This document shows positions 17,903 to 27,416 of a stretch of 64,000 nt of DNA, piece by piece. The DNA is from Paraburkholderia acidicola (lineage in GTDB: Bacteria > Pseudomonadota > Gammaproteobacteria > Burkholderiales > Burkholderiaceae), in NCBI RefSeq assembly GCF_002362315.1, contig NZ_MTZV01000006.1:992001-1056000 (forward strand), given 5' to 3'. A program made the position numbers and the translations under genes. A model generated the notes under the pieces. It was not told the DNA's origin. It made no database searches and was given only the letters and a program-made list of their open reading frames with translations. The stretch's first letter is position 1. Each line of letters begins with the position of its first letter.

Positions 17903-17965
17903 CAGTAGCGAGCGGGCGTGCCTGCGCTTACGCTTCTTGCGAGGCCGCCCGGTTAAAGAATCGCC

Positions 17966-18574
17966 TCAGGTCGCCAGAGCCGGCGGCCGCAGATTCCATT
18001 GACGTATCGCACGGTTTTCGTGATCGAAACCGAGCACGCTGACGGACGCCGTATCGAGCACAAGATGTGCTCCCAACACAGCCGAATCCCCCATCCAGCA
18101 CCCCGCCAGCACACGCAGAAAATGCGCATGTGAGAACAGCGCAATACGTCCATGCATCGTCAGAAGACGCCCAACCAGCGATAGCGCCCGCGCCTGAATC
18201 TGCTCCAGACTTTCGCCTTCGGGAATCGGCGAATTCCATACCGCCCAATCCGTTTGCTTCTCGCGAATCTCTTTGGTCGTGCGACCCTCGTAGACGCCGT
18301 AGTCCCACTCGAGCAGAGCGGATTCGCGCTGCATCTGTGCGCCCAGTCCGGCCAGATTGCAGGTTTCAACCGCGCGCGACAGCGGACTGGACAGCACCGT
18401 GTCGAAATGTTGTGCCGCGACCACCGGTACCAGCGCACGCGCCTGTTCGCGCCCGTGGTCGGTCAACGGAATGTCGGTGCGGCCCGTGTGCTGGCCGGAC
18501 AGGCTCCATTCGGTTTCGCCGTGGCGGATCAACCAGATTTCGGGTGGGTCGTGTGCGGCTACAGCAGCGTTCAT
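17966..18574 (-). CDS. histidine phosphatase family protein
   Basis: 202-residue phosphoglycerate-mutase-like phosphatase. The nucleophile motif is RHGET at residues 17-21. Further catalytic parts are LSSPLSRAVET near 60, the acid residue region LLEWDYGVYEGRT near 87, and FSHAHFLRVLAG with the second catalytic His near 150. Substrate unknown; relatives act on sugar phosphates, nucleotides or cobalamin precursors. It is divergent from the aldolase gene across 240 bases. Confidence 0.85.
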   Translation of the reverse strand: MNAAVAAHDPPEIWLIRHGETEWSLSGQHTGRTDIPLTDHGREQARALVPVVAAQHFDTVLSSPLSRAVETCNLAGLGAQMQRESALLEWDYGVYEGRTTKEIREKQTDWAVWNSPIPEGESLEQIQARALSLVGRLLTMHGRIALFSHAHFLRVLAGCWMGDSAVLGAHLVLDTASVSVLGFDHENRAIRQWNLRPPALAT

Positions 18575-18814
18575 CGAAGCGCTCCGTGAAGAGACGCCGC
18601 ACCGGACGAACGGCGCGACGACATCGGGGGTGGATTCCTGCAGGGGTGGATTTTACGACGGCAGCGTGAATGTCGTATGCAAGCCGCAATCTACCGCATC
18701 ACTGCGTTTCGGGAAGATCGGGCGACAATACCGGTACACTTGTTGCATTGGACGCAAAGAGCCCGGATCAGAAGCGCCTCTGTCCGGTGTTGGGTTTTGA
18801 AAAGGGAAATACTC

Positions 18815-19711
18815 ATGGCCAATGACAGGATGCTTGCGCAAGTTCGTGAAAAACAAGGCTTTATCGCTGCCCTCGACCAGAGCGGCGGCTCGACGCCAGG
18901 TGCGTTGAAACAGTACGGCATTCCGGAGAGCGCTTACAGCGGCGACGCCGAAATGTTCAAGCTGATGCATGAAATGCGCGTGCGCATCATCACCGCGCCG
19001 GCCTTCACCGGCGAGAAGATCATCGGCGCCATCCTGTTCGAAGCCACCATGGACGGACAGGTCCGCGGCAAACCCACCCCCGCCTTCCTGTGGGAAGACC
19101 GCGGCGTGGTGCCATTCCTGAAGGTCGACAAGGGGCTCGAAGCCGAAGCCGACGGCGTGCGTCTGATGAAGCCGAATCCCGGGCTCGATGCGCTGCTCGA
19201 CCGGGCGGCGAAGCTCGGCGTGTTCGGCACCAAGATGCGTTCGGTGGTCGGCAAGGCCTCACCGGACGGTATCGCTGCAATCGCCGCGCAACAGTTCGAA
19301 GTAGGCGCGCAAATCAATGCGCACGGCCTCGTACCGATCCTCGAACCCGAAGTGACGATCAACATTCCCGACAAGAAGGAAGCGGAAGCGATTCTGATGG
19401 CGGAGTTGCTCAAGGGTCTCGATGCGTTGCCAGCTGACCGCCAGGTGATGCTCAAGGTGACGATTCCCGAAGTTGCTGATTTCTATCGTCCGCTGATCGA
19501 GCACCCGCGCGTTGCACGGGTCGTCGCGCTGTCGGGCGGCTATACGCGTACCGACGCGTGCAAGCGCCTTGCCCACAATCACGGGATGATCGCCAGTTTC
19601 TCGCGGGCCCTGATCAACGAACTCAGGGAACCGATGAGCGACAGCGAGTTCGATGCGACGCTGGGAGAAGCCGTCGATGAGATTTATCAGGGGTCGGTGG
19701 TGAAGGTTTAG
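18815..19711 (+). CDS. fda: class I fructose-bisphosphate aldolase
   Basis: 298 residues. Cleaves fructose 1,6-bisphosphate to two triose phosphates through a Schiff-base lysine. Family signatures visible: AALDQSGGSTPGALKQYGI near residue 16, GAILFEATMDG near 70, FLKVDKGL, LVPILEPEV near 172, and MLKVTIPE with the candidate Schiff-base Lys near 213. The ATG at 18815 has AAGGGA in the expected place; longer forms were rejected. This is the bacterial class I form close to Staphylococcus and E. coli FbaB-unrelated enzymes. A strong terminator follows. Confidence 0.93.
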   Translation: MANDRMLAQVREKQGFIAALDQSGGSTPGALKQYGIPESAYSGDAEMFKLMHEMRVRIITAPAFTGEKIIGAILFEATMDGQVRGKPTPAFLWEDRGVVPFLKVDKGLEAEADGVRLMKPNPGLDALLDRAAKLGVFGTKMRSVVGKASPDGIAAIAAQQFEVGAQINAHGLVPILEPEVTINIPDKKEAEAILMAELLKGLDALPADRQVMLKVTIPEVADFYRPLIEHPRVARVVALSGGYTRTDACKRLAHNHGMIASFSRALINELREPMSDSEFDATLGEAVDEIYQGSVVKV

Positions 19712-19749
19712 TGAAAATCGGTTGAAGATCTAGCGCGCATTTCCCCAGG

Positions 19750-19772
19750 ACGGGCCCGGCAAGCGGGCCCGT
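19750..19772 (+). terminator. rho-independent terminator after fda
   Basis: Perfect 9-bp stem ACGGGCCCG / CGGGCCCGT around loop GCAAG, followed by TTCTGT. It lies 38 bases after the aldolase stop and before the TetR operator, isolating the two transcripts. Confidence 0.75.
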
Positions 19773-19785
19773 TCTGTCACTGCAC

Positions 19786-19827
19786 TTGCATGAAGCAGTC
19801 GCTTCATGTAACGTTCGCTTCATGCAA
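19786..19827 (+). promoter_or_regulatory. three operator half-sites over the tetR promoter and start codon
   Basis: TTGCATGAAGC (19786-19796) faces GCTTCATGTAA (19801-19811, one mismatch), and a further copy GCTTCATGCAA (19817-19827) matches the first perfectly in inverted orientation. A -35-like TTGCAT (19786-19791) and -10-like TAACGT (19809-19814) with a 17-base spacer lie within it. Autorepression by the downstream TetR protein is likely but inferred. Confidence 0.6.
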
Positions 19828-20376
19828 CGCAAAGACGAACTCTGCGACAAGGCGCTCGAGTATTTCCTTGAACATGGGCTGGCGGATCTGTCGCTGCGCC
19901 CGCTCGCCGCCGAGATCGGCAGTAGCTCGCGGCTGCTCATCTACCACTTCGAATCCAAGGAAGGGCTGATCACCACGGTGATGGACGAAGCGCGCCTGCG
20001 CATCCAGCAGTCGCTTGCGGCGTTGATGAGCGAAAGCGATCAGACCGATGGTTTGACGACGGTCTGGCAGTGGGCAACGCATCCGCAAAACAGTCCTTAT
20101 CTGCGCCTGTTCTTCGAAGTGCAGATGCTCGCGTTGCAAAATCCCACCGACTACGCGCGTCATGCCGAACGTAGCTCTTCCAGCTGGCTAGATCTGATCG
20201 AAAGCGCGCTTCCCCCGTCAGCCGATCGCCGTGCGAAGGCCACGCTATGCGGCGCGGTGATCGACGGTTTGATACTGGAATATCTGAGTAGCGGCGATCT
20301 CGATCGTACGACCGAGGCGCTCGATATTTTTAGGCGAATGCTGAAGGCGTCGAAGCCCGACAAACGTAAATCCTGA
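19822..20376 (+). CDS. TetR/AcrR family regulator
   Basis: 184 residues. N-terminal helix-turn-helix MQRKDELCDKALEYFLEHG ... LRPLAAEIGSSSRLLIYHFE at about residues 5-45; a variable helical ligand domain follows. The ATG at 19822 lies inside the third operator half-site. No Shine-Dalgarno sequence precedes it and the predicted transcription start is at about 19821, so the mRNA may be leaderless. The CPBP protease gene begins 37 bases downstream and is the likely co-regulated partner. Confidence 0.85.
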   Translation: MQRKDELCDKALEYFLEHGLADLSLRPLAAEIGSSSRLLIYHFESKEGLITTVMDEARLRIQQSLAALMSESDQTDGLTTVWQWATHPQNSPYLRLFFEVQMLALQNPTDYARHAERSSSSWLDLIESALPPSADRRAKATLCGAVIDGLILEYLSSGDLDRTTEALDIFRRMLKASKPDKRKS

Positions 20377-20413
20377 CAGCACATTCATCCACTCGACAAC
20401 GGGACGGCCGCAT

Positions 20414-21337
20414 ATGGAAACTGCTGCACTCACAAAACATCGTTCGGTTACATGGTCACGTTTCAAGGCCATCTGGATGGGGCGAAATGGTTTGCGCGCG
20501 GGTTGGGCCGCTCTGCTGTTCGTGATTATTTGCGTCGCGTTCGTGGTGGGTGTCCTTCATGTCGCGTACGTGTTGCATCATCCTTTGCAACATCGGGGTG
20601 AACTTACGCCGGGGCGTCAGATTGTCCTCGATACCGTGCTGATTTGTGCGGTGTTGGTCGCAACCAAAGTCTTGAGTCTGATCGACAGAAAGTCGTGGCT
20701 CGATTACGGTTTGCGGGCGCCGCATCGTGCAGCGCATTTTGTACAAGGGCTTTTCTGGGGCGTGGTGCTTGTGTCGGGCACGATGGCGGTGTTGATGCTC
20801 TCTGGCGGCGCGAAGATCGAATTCTCCGGGCTCGATTTTCGCTCGCTGATCTCGGCGGCTGCGCTCTGGGCCTTGGTCTTCCTGCTCGTCGCCATCGCCG
20901 AAGAACTGTTGTGCCGCGGTTACCTGTTCTTCAAGCTTGCGGCAGGAACGAATCCGTTTGTCGCAGCCATTCTCACGTCCTTGCTGTTCGGGACAGCACA
21001 CCTGGGCAACCACGGTGAAAGCATCAGAGGAGTGGTACTCGCCATCCTGTTCGGACTGGTCGCCTGCGTTGCCGTGTGGCGCACAGGTTCGCTCTGGTGG
21101 GCGATCGGTGTGCATGCGGCATGGGACTGGAGCCAATCCTTCTTGTTCGATACGGCGAACAGCGGCGGACTCTTCACTGGCGATCACTTTCTGACTACCC
21201 GCGCGATCGGCCCCGACTGGCTGAGCGGCGGTTCCGTCGGTCCCGAAGGAAGTCTGTTGATGCTTCCCGTGATGGGCCTGCTGGCGTTCATCGCTCTGCG
21301 CACCTTACCTTCACGCCACCAGCAAACGACAGGCTAA
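20414..21337 (+). CDS. CPBP-family intramembrane protease
   Basis: 307-residue membrane protein with about eight hydrophobic segments. The CPBP/Abi catalytic motifs are present: EELLCRGYLFF (Glu pair near residue 162), AHLGNH near 195 and GVHAAWDWSQ near 235. Relatives include CAAX prenyl proteases and bacteriocin-immunity proteins; the bacterial substrate is usually unknown. It lies in an apparent operon with the TetR gene. Confidence 0.86.
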   Translation: METAALTKHRSVTWSRFKAIWMGRNGLRAGWAALLFVIICVAFVVGVLHVAYVLHHPLQHRGELTPGRQIVLDTVLICAVLVATKVLSLIDRKSWLDYGLRAPHRAAHFVQGLFWGVVLVSGTMAVLMLSGGAKIEFSGLDFRSLISAAALWALVFLLVAIAEELLCRGYLFFKLAAGTNPFVAAILTSLLFGTAHLGNHGESIRGVVLAILFGLVACVAVWRTGSLWWAIGVHAAWDWSQSFLFDTANSGGLFTGDHFLTTRAIGPDWLSGGSVGPEGSLLMLPVMGLLAFIALRTLPSRHQQTTG

Positions 21338-21480
21338 AAACCGCGCAGGATTCGTGACCTCGAAGACTCAAGCGTTTCGCCCGCGTCGCAATCCTCATCC
21401 AAAATAACCTCCAGCCCATCACCGACACGTATCGCACCCACGATGTGCGCAGCCGTACAGATGCGCTCACACCCCGCGCG
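21334..21480 (-). pseudogene. possible C-terminal remnant of a lost minus-strand gene
   Basis: The minus strand reads ...ICTAAHIVGAIRVGDGLEVI LDEDCDAGETLESS... to a TAG at 21334-21336. The segment HIVGAIRVGDGLEV looks like ordinary protein and recalls the last strands of MOSC-type domains (IRVGD). The frame is closed by TAA just upstream and has no start codon, so at most the end of a gene survives. Its stop would overlap that of the CPBP gene. Confidence 0.25.
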
Positions 21481-21749
21481 TTAAATCTCGGTCATGCCCG
21501 TCATACACGGCCTGCAATGCACTGCGCCGACCGTATGACTGGAGGAGACCAGAGCGAACTTCGACGAACCTGCAGTCTCGCGAAGCCATCGCACGAAAAT
21601 GACAACCGGGTCCTGTCGTTATCGACAGTCGCCATGCTCGCTCGTCCTGTATCCGACGATCGAGCACGGCGCCGTCGATGAACTTGAAGTTCGGGTTCCG
21701 TGCGCAAGCGGCACGCAAAACGGCAAGGTTCCGATGGAGGAGCATGTCG
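21338..21749. other. intergenic, upstream of methyltransferase
   Basis: 412 bases. Apart from the possible minus-strand remnant at the left end, I see no gene, hairpin or clear promoter. The GGAGG at 21736-21740 serves the methyltransferase. Confidence 0.4.
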
Positions 21750-22592
21750 ATGAGCATCCGCCCGCCGCTCGACCGGATCAACCGGCGCGCGTGGAATTCA
21801 CGCGATGCATTGCGCGAATTCACCCGCAGCAAAACGTGGACCGACCCGGGCGAACAAGCCGCCTTCGCCCGGGTTGCAGTGGAGTGTCGCGATCAACCCC
21901 TGCTCGACATCGGTATTGGTGCGGGCCGCACCATTCCGCTGATGATGCAGATCTCGTCCGACTACACCGGCATCGACTACACAGCAAAGCTGCTCGAACA
22001 ATCGCGCGCCCGCTTCCCGGACGCCAGGCTGTACCACATGGACGCGCGCGATATGTCGACGCTGCCGTCCAGTCACTACGCGCTGACGACCTTCAGCTGG
22101 AACGGCATCGACTGCGTAACCGGCGAAGACCGTGTACTGATCCTGCGGGAAATGTCGCGTGTGACACGGCCCGGCGGTCTGATTCTGTTCTCGAGCCATA
22201 ACCGCGACGGCCCCGGATTTCGCCAGAACATCTGGCAACTGATGCCGCGCTTCACGCTGAACCCGCTGCGCTACGGCTGGCGGATTCTGCGCACGCTACG
22301 AACCTTTCCGCCGGCAAGCTACAACTACCTGCGACACGTGCGCTTTCACCGCGACTACCCGGGGTATTCGATCAGAACGGCAGCCGCACATGACTTCGGC
22401 ATTCTGATTGTCTACACGACGCTCGCTGAGCAACGACGTCAGTTGGCGTCGCTTGGTCTGATCGTCGAAGCCGTGTTCGGCAGTCGCGACGATCAGCCCA
22501 TCGTTGACGACACATCCACCCGCGATGTGTGGTGGTTTCATTTCATCGCGCGCAAACCACACGGCTCACCTCCACAGCCTGAATCGAAGTAA
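21750..22592 (+). CDS. class I SAM-dependent methyltransferase
   Basis: 280 residues. The SAM-binding motif I is PLLDIGIGAGRTIPLM near residue 50; motif II-like DYTGIDYTAKLLEQSRARFP follows, and MSRVTRPGGLILFSSHN near 135 is the post-motif III region of methyltransferase domain 25/11 families. The methyl acceptor is unknown. The start at 21750 is set by GGAGG nine bases upstream; the ATG at 21744 is too close. No functional partner adjoins it. Confidence 0.8.
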   Translation: MSIRPPLDRINRRAWNSRDALREFTRSKTWTDPGEQAAFARVAVECRDQPLLDIGIGAGRTIPLMMQISSDYTGIDYTAKLLEQSRARFPDARLYHMDARDMSTLPSSHYALTTFSWNGIDCVTGEDRVLILREMSRVTRPGGLILFSSHNRDGPGFRQNIWQLMPRFTLNPLRYGWRILRTLRTFPPASYNYLRHVRFHRDYPGYSIRTAAAHDFGILIVYTTLAEQRRQLASLGLIVEAVFGSRDDQPIVDDTSTRDVWWFHFIARKPHGSPPQPESK

Positions 22593-23044
22593 TTCAATCG
22601 AGCACCATTCAAGCGCTACCGCGCTGCCGCGCTCCCAGCGCAAAAAAAATGATTGAGTTAGCATCACTCGTCCTGTTTGTGATGCGACGTCCGCTGCACG
22701 ATTTCCGTCGTTTGTGTACATTCGCGCTTCGCGTCGCCACGCCGTTGTCTCCCTTGATGCGAACGATTGCAAAAGGCTTCTGATGTCGTAAAACCGTAAG
22801 ATCCAAGAAAGAATTCGCGCGGACCTGCGTGCGGCTGAACCTGCGTACGAAACCACTAACGGCAACCTGACAACCCTGCGGAGTCCGGAGCAAAAACGGA
22901 CACCGGGTCAGTCTTGCCAGAGCGGAAACGATCTCATGCGGCCACCCACCCTCGCCTTCAATCCCGCCCTGACCAGCATGAGTGACATCTCGCGCTAACC
23001 AGTGCGAAAGACCGCTTCGATCGACTCCAAGCTCTGGAATTCCA
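22593..23044. other. intergenic, control region of the RND efflux operon
   Basis: 452 bases. An inverted repeat GCATCAC-N11-GTGATGC lies at 22661-22685 in an AT-richer patch and could be an operator. No regulator gene adjoins the operon. The rest shows nothing I can support, and the ribosome site for the first efflux gene is weak. Confidence 0.4.
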
Positions 23045-26000
23045 ATGCTCGCCCTAGTACGTATCGCCCTGTCCCGACCGTACACGTTTGTGGTCCTGGC
23101 GATCTTCATTCTGATCATCGGTGTGCTTTCCGCCCTGGGAACACCGACCGACATCTTCCCCGATATCCGCATTCCGGTGATCAGCGTCGTGTGGCAATAC
23201 ACGGGGCTGCCGCCGGACCAGATGGCCGGGCGGATCACGTCGCCGTACGAACGCGTGCTCACGACCACCGTGAACGACATCCAGCACATCGAAGCGGAAT
23301 CGGTGAACGGCTTCGGCATCGTCAAGATCTTCTTTCAGCCCGGCGTGAACATCAGTACCGCGAACGCGCAGGTGACCGCCGTGTCGCAAACGATCCTGCG
23401 CCAGTTGCCGCCCGGCAGCACGCCGCCGCTAATCCTGAACTACAACGCGTCGACCGTGCCGATCATCCAGCTTGCGCTGTCGGGTGCAGGGCTCTCCGAG
23501 CAGAATCTCGGCGACCTCGGGTTGAATTCGCTGCGGCCGCAACTCGTCACGGTAGCCGGGGCCGCGATTCCTTACCCGTTCGGCGGCAAGACGCGTCAAG
23601 TGCAAATCGATGTCGACCCGGCGGCTCTGCAGGCGCACGGCCTGTCCGCACAGGACGTCGCGAACGCGCTGGCCGGACAGAACCTGATTACACCTGTCGG
23701 CACAGAGAAGATCGGCGATCACGAATACGTACTGCAACTGAACAACGCGCCGTCCGCGATCAAGGCGCTCGGCGACCTGCCGATCAAAACCGTCAACGGC
23801 ACCGTCGTGTATATCCGCGACGTCGCGAGCGTGCTGGACGGCAGCCCGCCGCAGACCAACATCGTCCATGTGAACGGTCACCGCTCGGTGCTGATGTCCG
23901 TGTTGAAAAACGGCTCGGCGTCCACGCTCGGGATCATTTCCGGCATCAAGGACCGCCTCGGGATCGCAAAGCAGTCGCTCCCCGATAACCTGCGGATCGA
24001 TCCGATCGGCGACCAGTCGCTGTTCGTGCGGGCAGCTATCAGCGGCGTAGCACGCGAAGGTGTCATTGCCGCCGCGTTGACAAGCCTGATGATCCTGCTG
24101 TTTCTCGGCAGCTGGCGCTCGACGGTCATCATCGCCACCTCGATCCCGCTTGCCATTCTCGGTTCGATTGCAACGCTGTCGGCGCTCGGTGAAACGCTCA
24201 ACATCATGACGCTCGGCGGGCTCGCGCTCGCGGTCGGGATTCTCGTCGACGATGCAACCGTTACGATCGAGAACATCAACTGGCACCTCGAACAGGGCAA
24301 GGCAGTCGAGCCCGCGATTCTCGACGGCGGTGCGCAGATCGTCACGCCAGCTTTTGTGTCGCTGCTGTGCATCTGCATCGTGTTCGTACCGATGTTCTTC
24401 CTGAATGGCGTAGCACGTTTCCTGTTCGTGCCGATGGCGCAGGCGGTGATCTTCGCGATGGTGTCGTCGTTCATCCTGTCGCGCACGCTGGTGCCGACGA
24501 TGGCGAAGTTCCTGCTGCATCCACATAATCTCGATGAAGACGCCCACGAGGCAAAACGCCCCGGCCCGCTCGCCCGCTTTCAGCGTGGCTTCGAAGCACG
24601 CTTCGAGAAAGTCCGCGACGGCTATCACGGCTTCCTCGCACTCGCGCTGCGCCACCGTCAGCCGTTCGTCAGTTGCTTCCTTGGTTTCGTGCTGCTGTCG
24701 TTTGCGCTGGTGCCGTTTCTCGGGCGCAACTTCTTTCCATCGGTCGACGCGGGACAGATTCTTCTGCACGTGCGTGCACCAGTCGGTGTCCGCGTAGAAA
24801 AGACCGCCGAAATCTTTGCGGACGTCGAAGCATCGATTCGTCAGATCATCCCGCCGTCGGAACTCGGCACGGTGGTCGATAACGTCGGGCTGCCGGTCAG
24901 CGGGATCAATCTTGCGTACAACAACACCGGCACGATCGGCTCGCAGGACGGCGACATCCAGATTGCGCTGAAAGAAGACCACCGGCCAACCGCCGACTAC
25001 GTGCGCGACATGCGCGCGAGACTGCCGCGCGAATTTCCGGGCGTCACGTTCTCGTTCCCACCGGCGGACATCATCAGCCAGATCCTGAACTTCGGTTCTC
25101 CCGCGCCGGTCGATCTGCAGATTCGCGGCAATAACCTCGCCGGTAACTTCACCTACGCGAACCGGGTGCTGCGCGAGATTCGCCGGGTACCGGGCGTGGT
25201 CGACGCGCGTATTCAGCAATCGCAAGGCAGCCCGACCTTTAACGTCGATGTCGACCGTACCCGCGCGCAATTGCTCGGCATCGCCGAGCGCGATGTCACC
25301 AATAGCCTCGTGGTGAATCTCGCAGGTTCGAGTCAGGTCGCGCCGACGTTCTGGCTGAATAACGACAACGGCGTGTCGTACCCGATCGTGATGCAGACGC
25401 CGCAATACAGCCTCGATTCGCTCTCGTCGCTGCAAAACCTGCCGATCACCGCGGGCTCCCAGGGGACACCGCAAATTCTCGGCGGCCTTGCAACCGTCCA
25501 GCGCACGGTCAGTAACGCGGTGGTCAGCCAGTACAACATCCAGCCCATGGTGGAAATCTTCGCGACCACCCAGGACCGCGATCTGGGCGCGGTGGCAGCC
25601 GACATCCAGCGCATCGTGGCGCAGAACGCTCAGGTGTTACCGAAGGGTTCGTCGATCGCTCTGCTCGGTCAGGTACAGACGATGAACAGCGCGTTCGGCG
25701 GCATGTTGTTTGGTCTGCTGGGTGCGGTCGTACTGATCTACCTGATCATCGTGGTCAACTTCCAGTCGTGGGCCGATCCGTTCGTGATTGTTACGGCGTT
25801 GCCGGCGGCGCTTGCGGGCATCATCTGGATGCTGTTCGCTACCCACACCACGCTCTCGGTGCCTGCGCTGACCGGCGCGATCATGTGTATGGGTGTCGCG
25901 ACGGCCAATTCGATTCTTGTCGTCAGCTTCTGTCGCGAGCGTTTTGCCGTTCATGGCGACGCTTTTCGGGCCGCGCTCGAAGCCGGTTTCACGCGCTTCC

Positions 26001-26239
26001 GTCCGGTGCTCATGACCGCTCTGTCGATGATCATTGGTATGGCGCCGATGGCCCTCGCCCTCGGCGAAGGCGGCGAACAGAATGCGCCGCTTGGCCGCGC
26101 TGTGATCGGCGGTTTGATTTTTGCCACCACCGCATCGCTGTTCCTGGTTCCGGTGATCTTCTGCATCATCCATTCGCGCCCTGGGCGCGCAACTGCTACC
26201 CCGGCAATTGCTACGGGAGGTCCTTCACATGCCGTCTGA
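23045..26239 (+). CDS. RND efflux pump, inner-membrane transporter
   Basis: 1064-residue AcrB/HAE1-like transporter using the proton gradient to expel drugs or solvents. The N-terminal membrane helix (IALSRPYTFVVLAIFILIIG), two large periplasmic loops and two groups of membrane helices are visible. ALAVGILVDDATVTIENIN near residue 400 contains the paired Asp of the proton relay in TM4. LGRNFFPSVDAGQI starts the second half. The stop overlaps the adaptor gene by 11 bases. Substrate cannot be told from sequence. Confidence 0.92.
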   Translation: MLALVRIALSRPYTFVVLAIFILIIGVLSALGTPTDIFPDIRIPVISVVWQYTGLPPDQMAGRITSPYERVLTTTVNDIQHIEAESVNGFGIVKIFFQPGVNISTANAQVTAVSQTILRQLPPGSTPPLILNYNASTVPIIQLALSGAGLSEQNLGDLGLNSLRPQLVTVAGAAIPYPFGGKTRQVQIDVDPAALQAHGLSAQDVANALAGQNLITPVGTEKIGDHEYVLQLNNAPSAIKALGDLPIKTVNGTVVYIRDVASVLDGSPPQTNIVHVNGHRSVLMSVLKNGSASTLGIISGIKDRLGIAKQSLPDNLRIDPIGDQSLFVRAAISGVAREGVIAAALTSLMILLFLGSWRSTVIIATSIPLAILGSIATLSALGETLNIMTLGGLALAVGILVDDATVTIENINWHLEQGKAVEPAILDGGAQIVTPAFVSLLCICIVFVPMFFLNGVARFLFVPMAQAVIFAMVSSFILSRTLVPTMAKFLLHPHNLDEDAHEAKRPGPLARFQRGFEARFEKVRDGYHGFLALALRHRQPFVSCFLGFVLLSFALVPFLGRNFFPSVDAGQILLHVRAPVGVRVEKTAEIFADVEASIRQIIPPSELGTVVDNVGLPVSGINLAYNNTGTIGSQDGDIQIALKEDHRPTADYVRDMRARLPREFPGVTFSFPPADIISQILNFGSPAPVDLQIRGNNLAGNFTYANRVLREIRRVPGVVDARIQQSQGSPTFNVDVDRTRAQLLGIAERDVTNSLVVNLAGSSQVAPTFWLNNDNGVSYPIVMQTPQYSLDSLSSLQNLPITAGSQGTPQILGGLATVQRTVSNAVVSQYNIQPMVEIFATTQDRDLGAVAADIQRIVAQNAQVLPKGSSIALLGQVQTMNSAFGGMLFGLLGAVVLIYLIIVVNFQSWADPFVIVTALPAALAGIIWMLFATHTTLSVPALTGAIMCMGVATANSILVVSFCRERFAVHGDAFRAALEAGFTRFRPVLMTALSMIIGMAPMALALGEGGEQNAPLGRAVIGGLIFATTASLFLVPVIFCIIHSRPGRATATPAIATGGPSHAV

Positions 26240-27416
26240 ACCCGTTATTGCCCAACCCGTGTCGCGACGCACGATACGCCTGATTGCCGTGACCGGTATC
26301 GCGGTCGCTGTGATCGTGGTCGTGTCGGGTGTCGCAGTACGCGCCGTCGGCGCCCGTGACCTGAGAGCCTGGACCAGCGAGCAAACGGTTCCGACCGTCA
26401 ATCTGGTCCAGCCCAAAGCTGCATCGAGCGGCTCGACACTCGATCTGCCGTCGCGCCTCGAAGCGTTTTCGCGGGCGCCGATCTTTGCGCGCGTCAGCGG
26501 TTATCTGAAGTCGTGGAACGTCGACATCGGCGGTCAGGTGAAAGCTGGGCAGTTGCTCGCGGTGATCGAGTCGCCTGAACTCGACCAGCAACTGATCCAG
26601 GCCCGCGCCGATCTTGCCACCGCCCAAGCCAATGCCGCGCTGGCCGCGACAACAGCGAAACGCTGGCAGGCGCTGCTCGGTACCGACTCGGTGGCCAAAC
26701 AGGACGTCGACGATCGTACCGGCGACTACGCCGCGAAAAAAGCAGTCGTCGCCGCAGCGCAGGCCAACGTCGAGCGACTGATGGCAACCAAAGGCTTTGA
26801 ACGGATCATCGCGCCGTTCGACGGCACCGTGACCTCACGCGACACCGATATCGGCGCGTTGATCAACGCCGGCAGTGGCGGCGTCGGACAGGAGTTGTTT
26901 ACCGTCTCCGATGTGAAGCAGCTGCGCGTGTATGTGCAGGTTCCGCAGAACTATGCGCCCATCGTCCAGGTTGGCACGGTGGCTACGCTGAGCGTGCCCG
27001 AGTACCCGGGGCAGCACTTCACAGCGCGGGTGATTGCATCGGCCAATGCCGTGAACGCAAGCTCGGGCACCACGCTGGTCCAGTTGCTGGTCGACAACAG
27101 CAACGGCAAGCTGATGCCCGGCGGCTTCGCGAGCCTGCAATTCAAGCTGCCCGTGCAAGCCGATGCAGTACGGATTCCAGCGAGCGCGCTGGTCTTCGAC
27201 GCGCGCGGCCTCCGGGTCGCGACCGTCGATGCGAACGATCACGTCGCGTTCAAAACTGTCACGATCAGCCGAGACTTCGGCGATGCGGTCGAGATCGGTT
27301 CGGGGCTCACTGCTGCCGATCGCGTGATCGATACGCCGCCTGACGGGTTGATCGACGGTGACAGCGTCAAGGTGGCCGTGGCGGCCGCCACGAGCAAGGC
27401 GGCAAAAAATGGCTAG
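26229..27416 (+). CDS. RND efflux pump, periplasmic adaptor (MFP)
   Basis: 395 residues. An N-terminal membrane anchor (IRLIAVTGIAVAVIVVVSGV, about 18-38), a lipoyl-like half (FARVSGYLKSWNVDIGGQVK), an alpha-hairpin near 130-190, the second lipoyl half (RIIAPFDGTVTSRDTDIGAL) and beta-barrel region follow. It links the transporter to the outer-membrane channel. GGGAGGT seven bases before the ATG decides the start. It overlaps both neighbours, consistent with coupled translation. Confidence 0.92.
   Translation: MPSEPVIAQPVSRRTIRLIAVTGIAVAVIVVVSGVAVRAVGARDLRAWTSEQTVPTVNLVQPKAASSGSTLDLPSRLEAFSRAPIFARVSGYLKSWNVDIGGQVKAGQLLAVIESPELDQQLIQARADLATAQANAALAATTAKRWQALLGTDSVAKQDVDDRTGDYAAKKAVVAAAQANVERLMATKGFERIIAPFDGTVTSRDTDIGALINAGSGGVGQELFTVSDVKQLRVYVQVPQNYAPIVQVGTVATLSVPEYPGQHFTARVIASANAVNASSGTTLVQLLVDNSNGKLMPGGFASLQFKLPVQADAVRIPASALVFDARGLRVATVDANDHVAFKTVTISRDFGDAVEIGSGLTAADRVIDTPPDGLIDGDSVKVAVAAATSKAAKNG

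Noticed and set aside
23429..25474. 681-codon open frame on the minus strand
   Set aside because: Shadow of the RND transporter; no ribosome site and biased composition.
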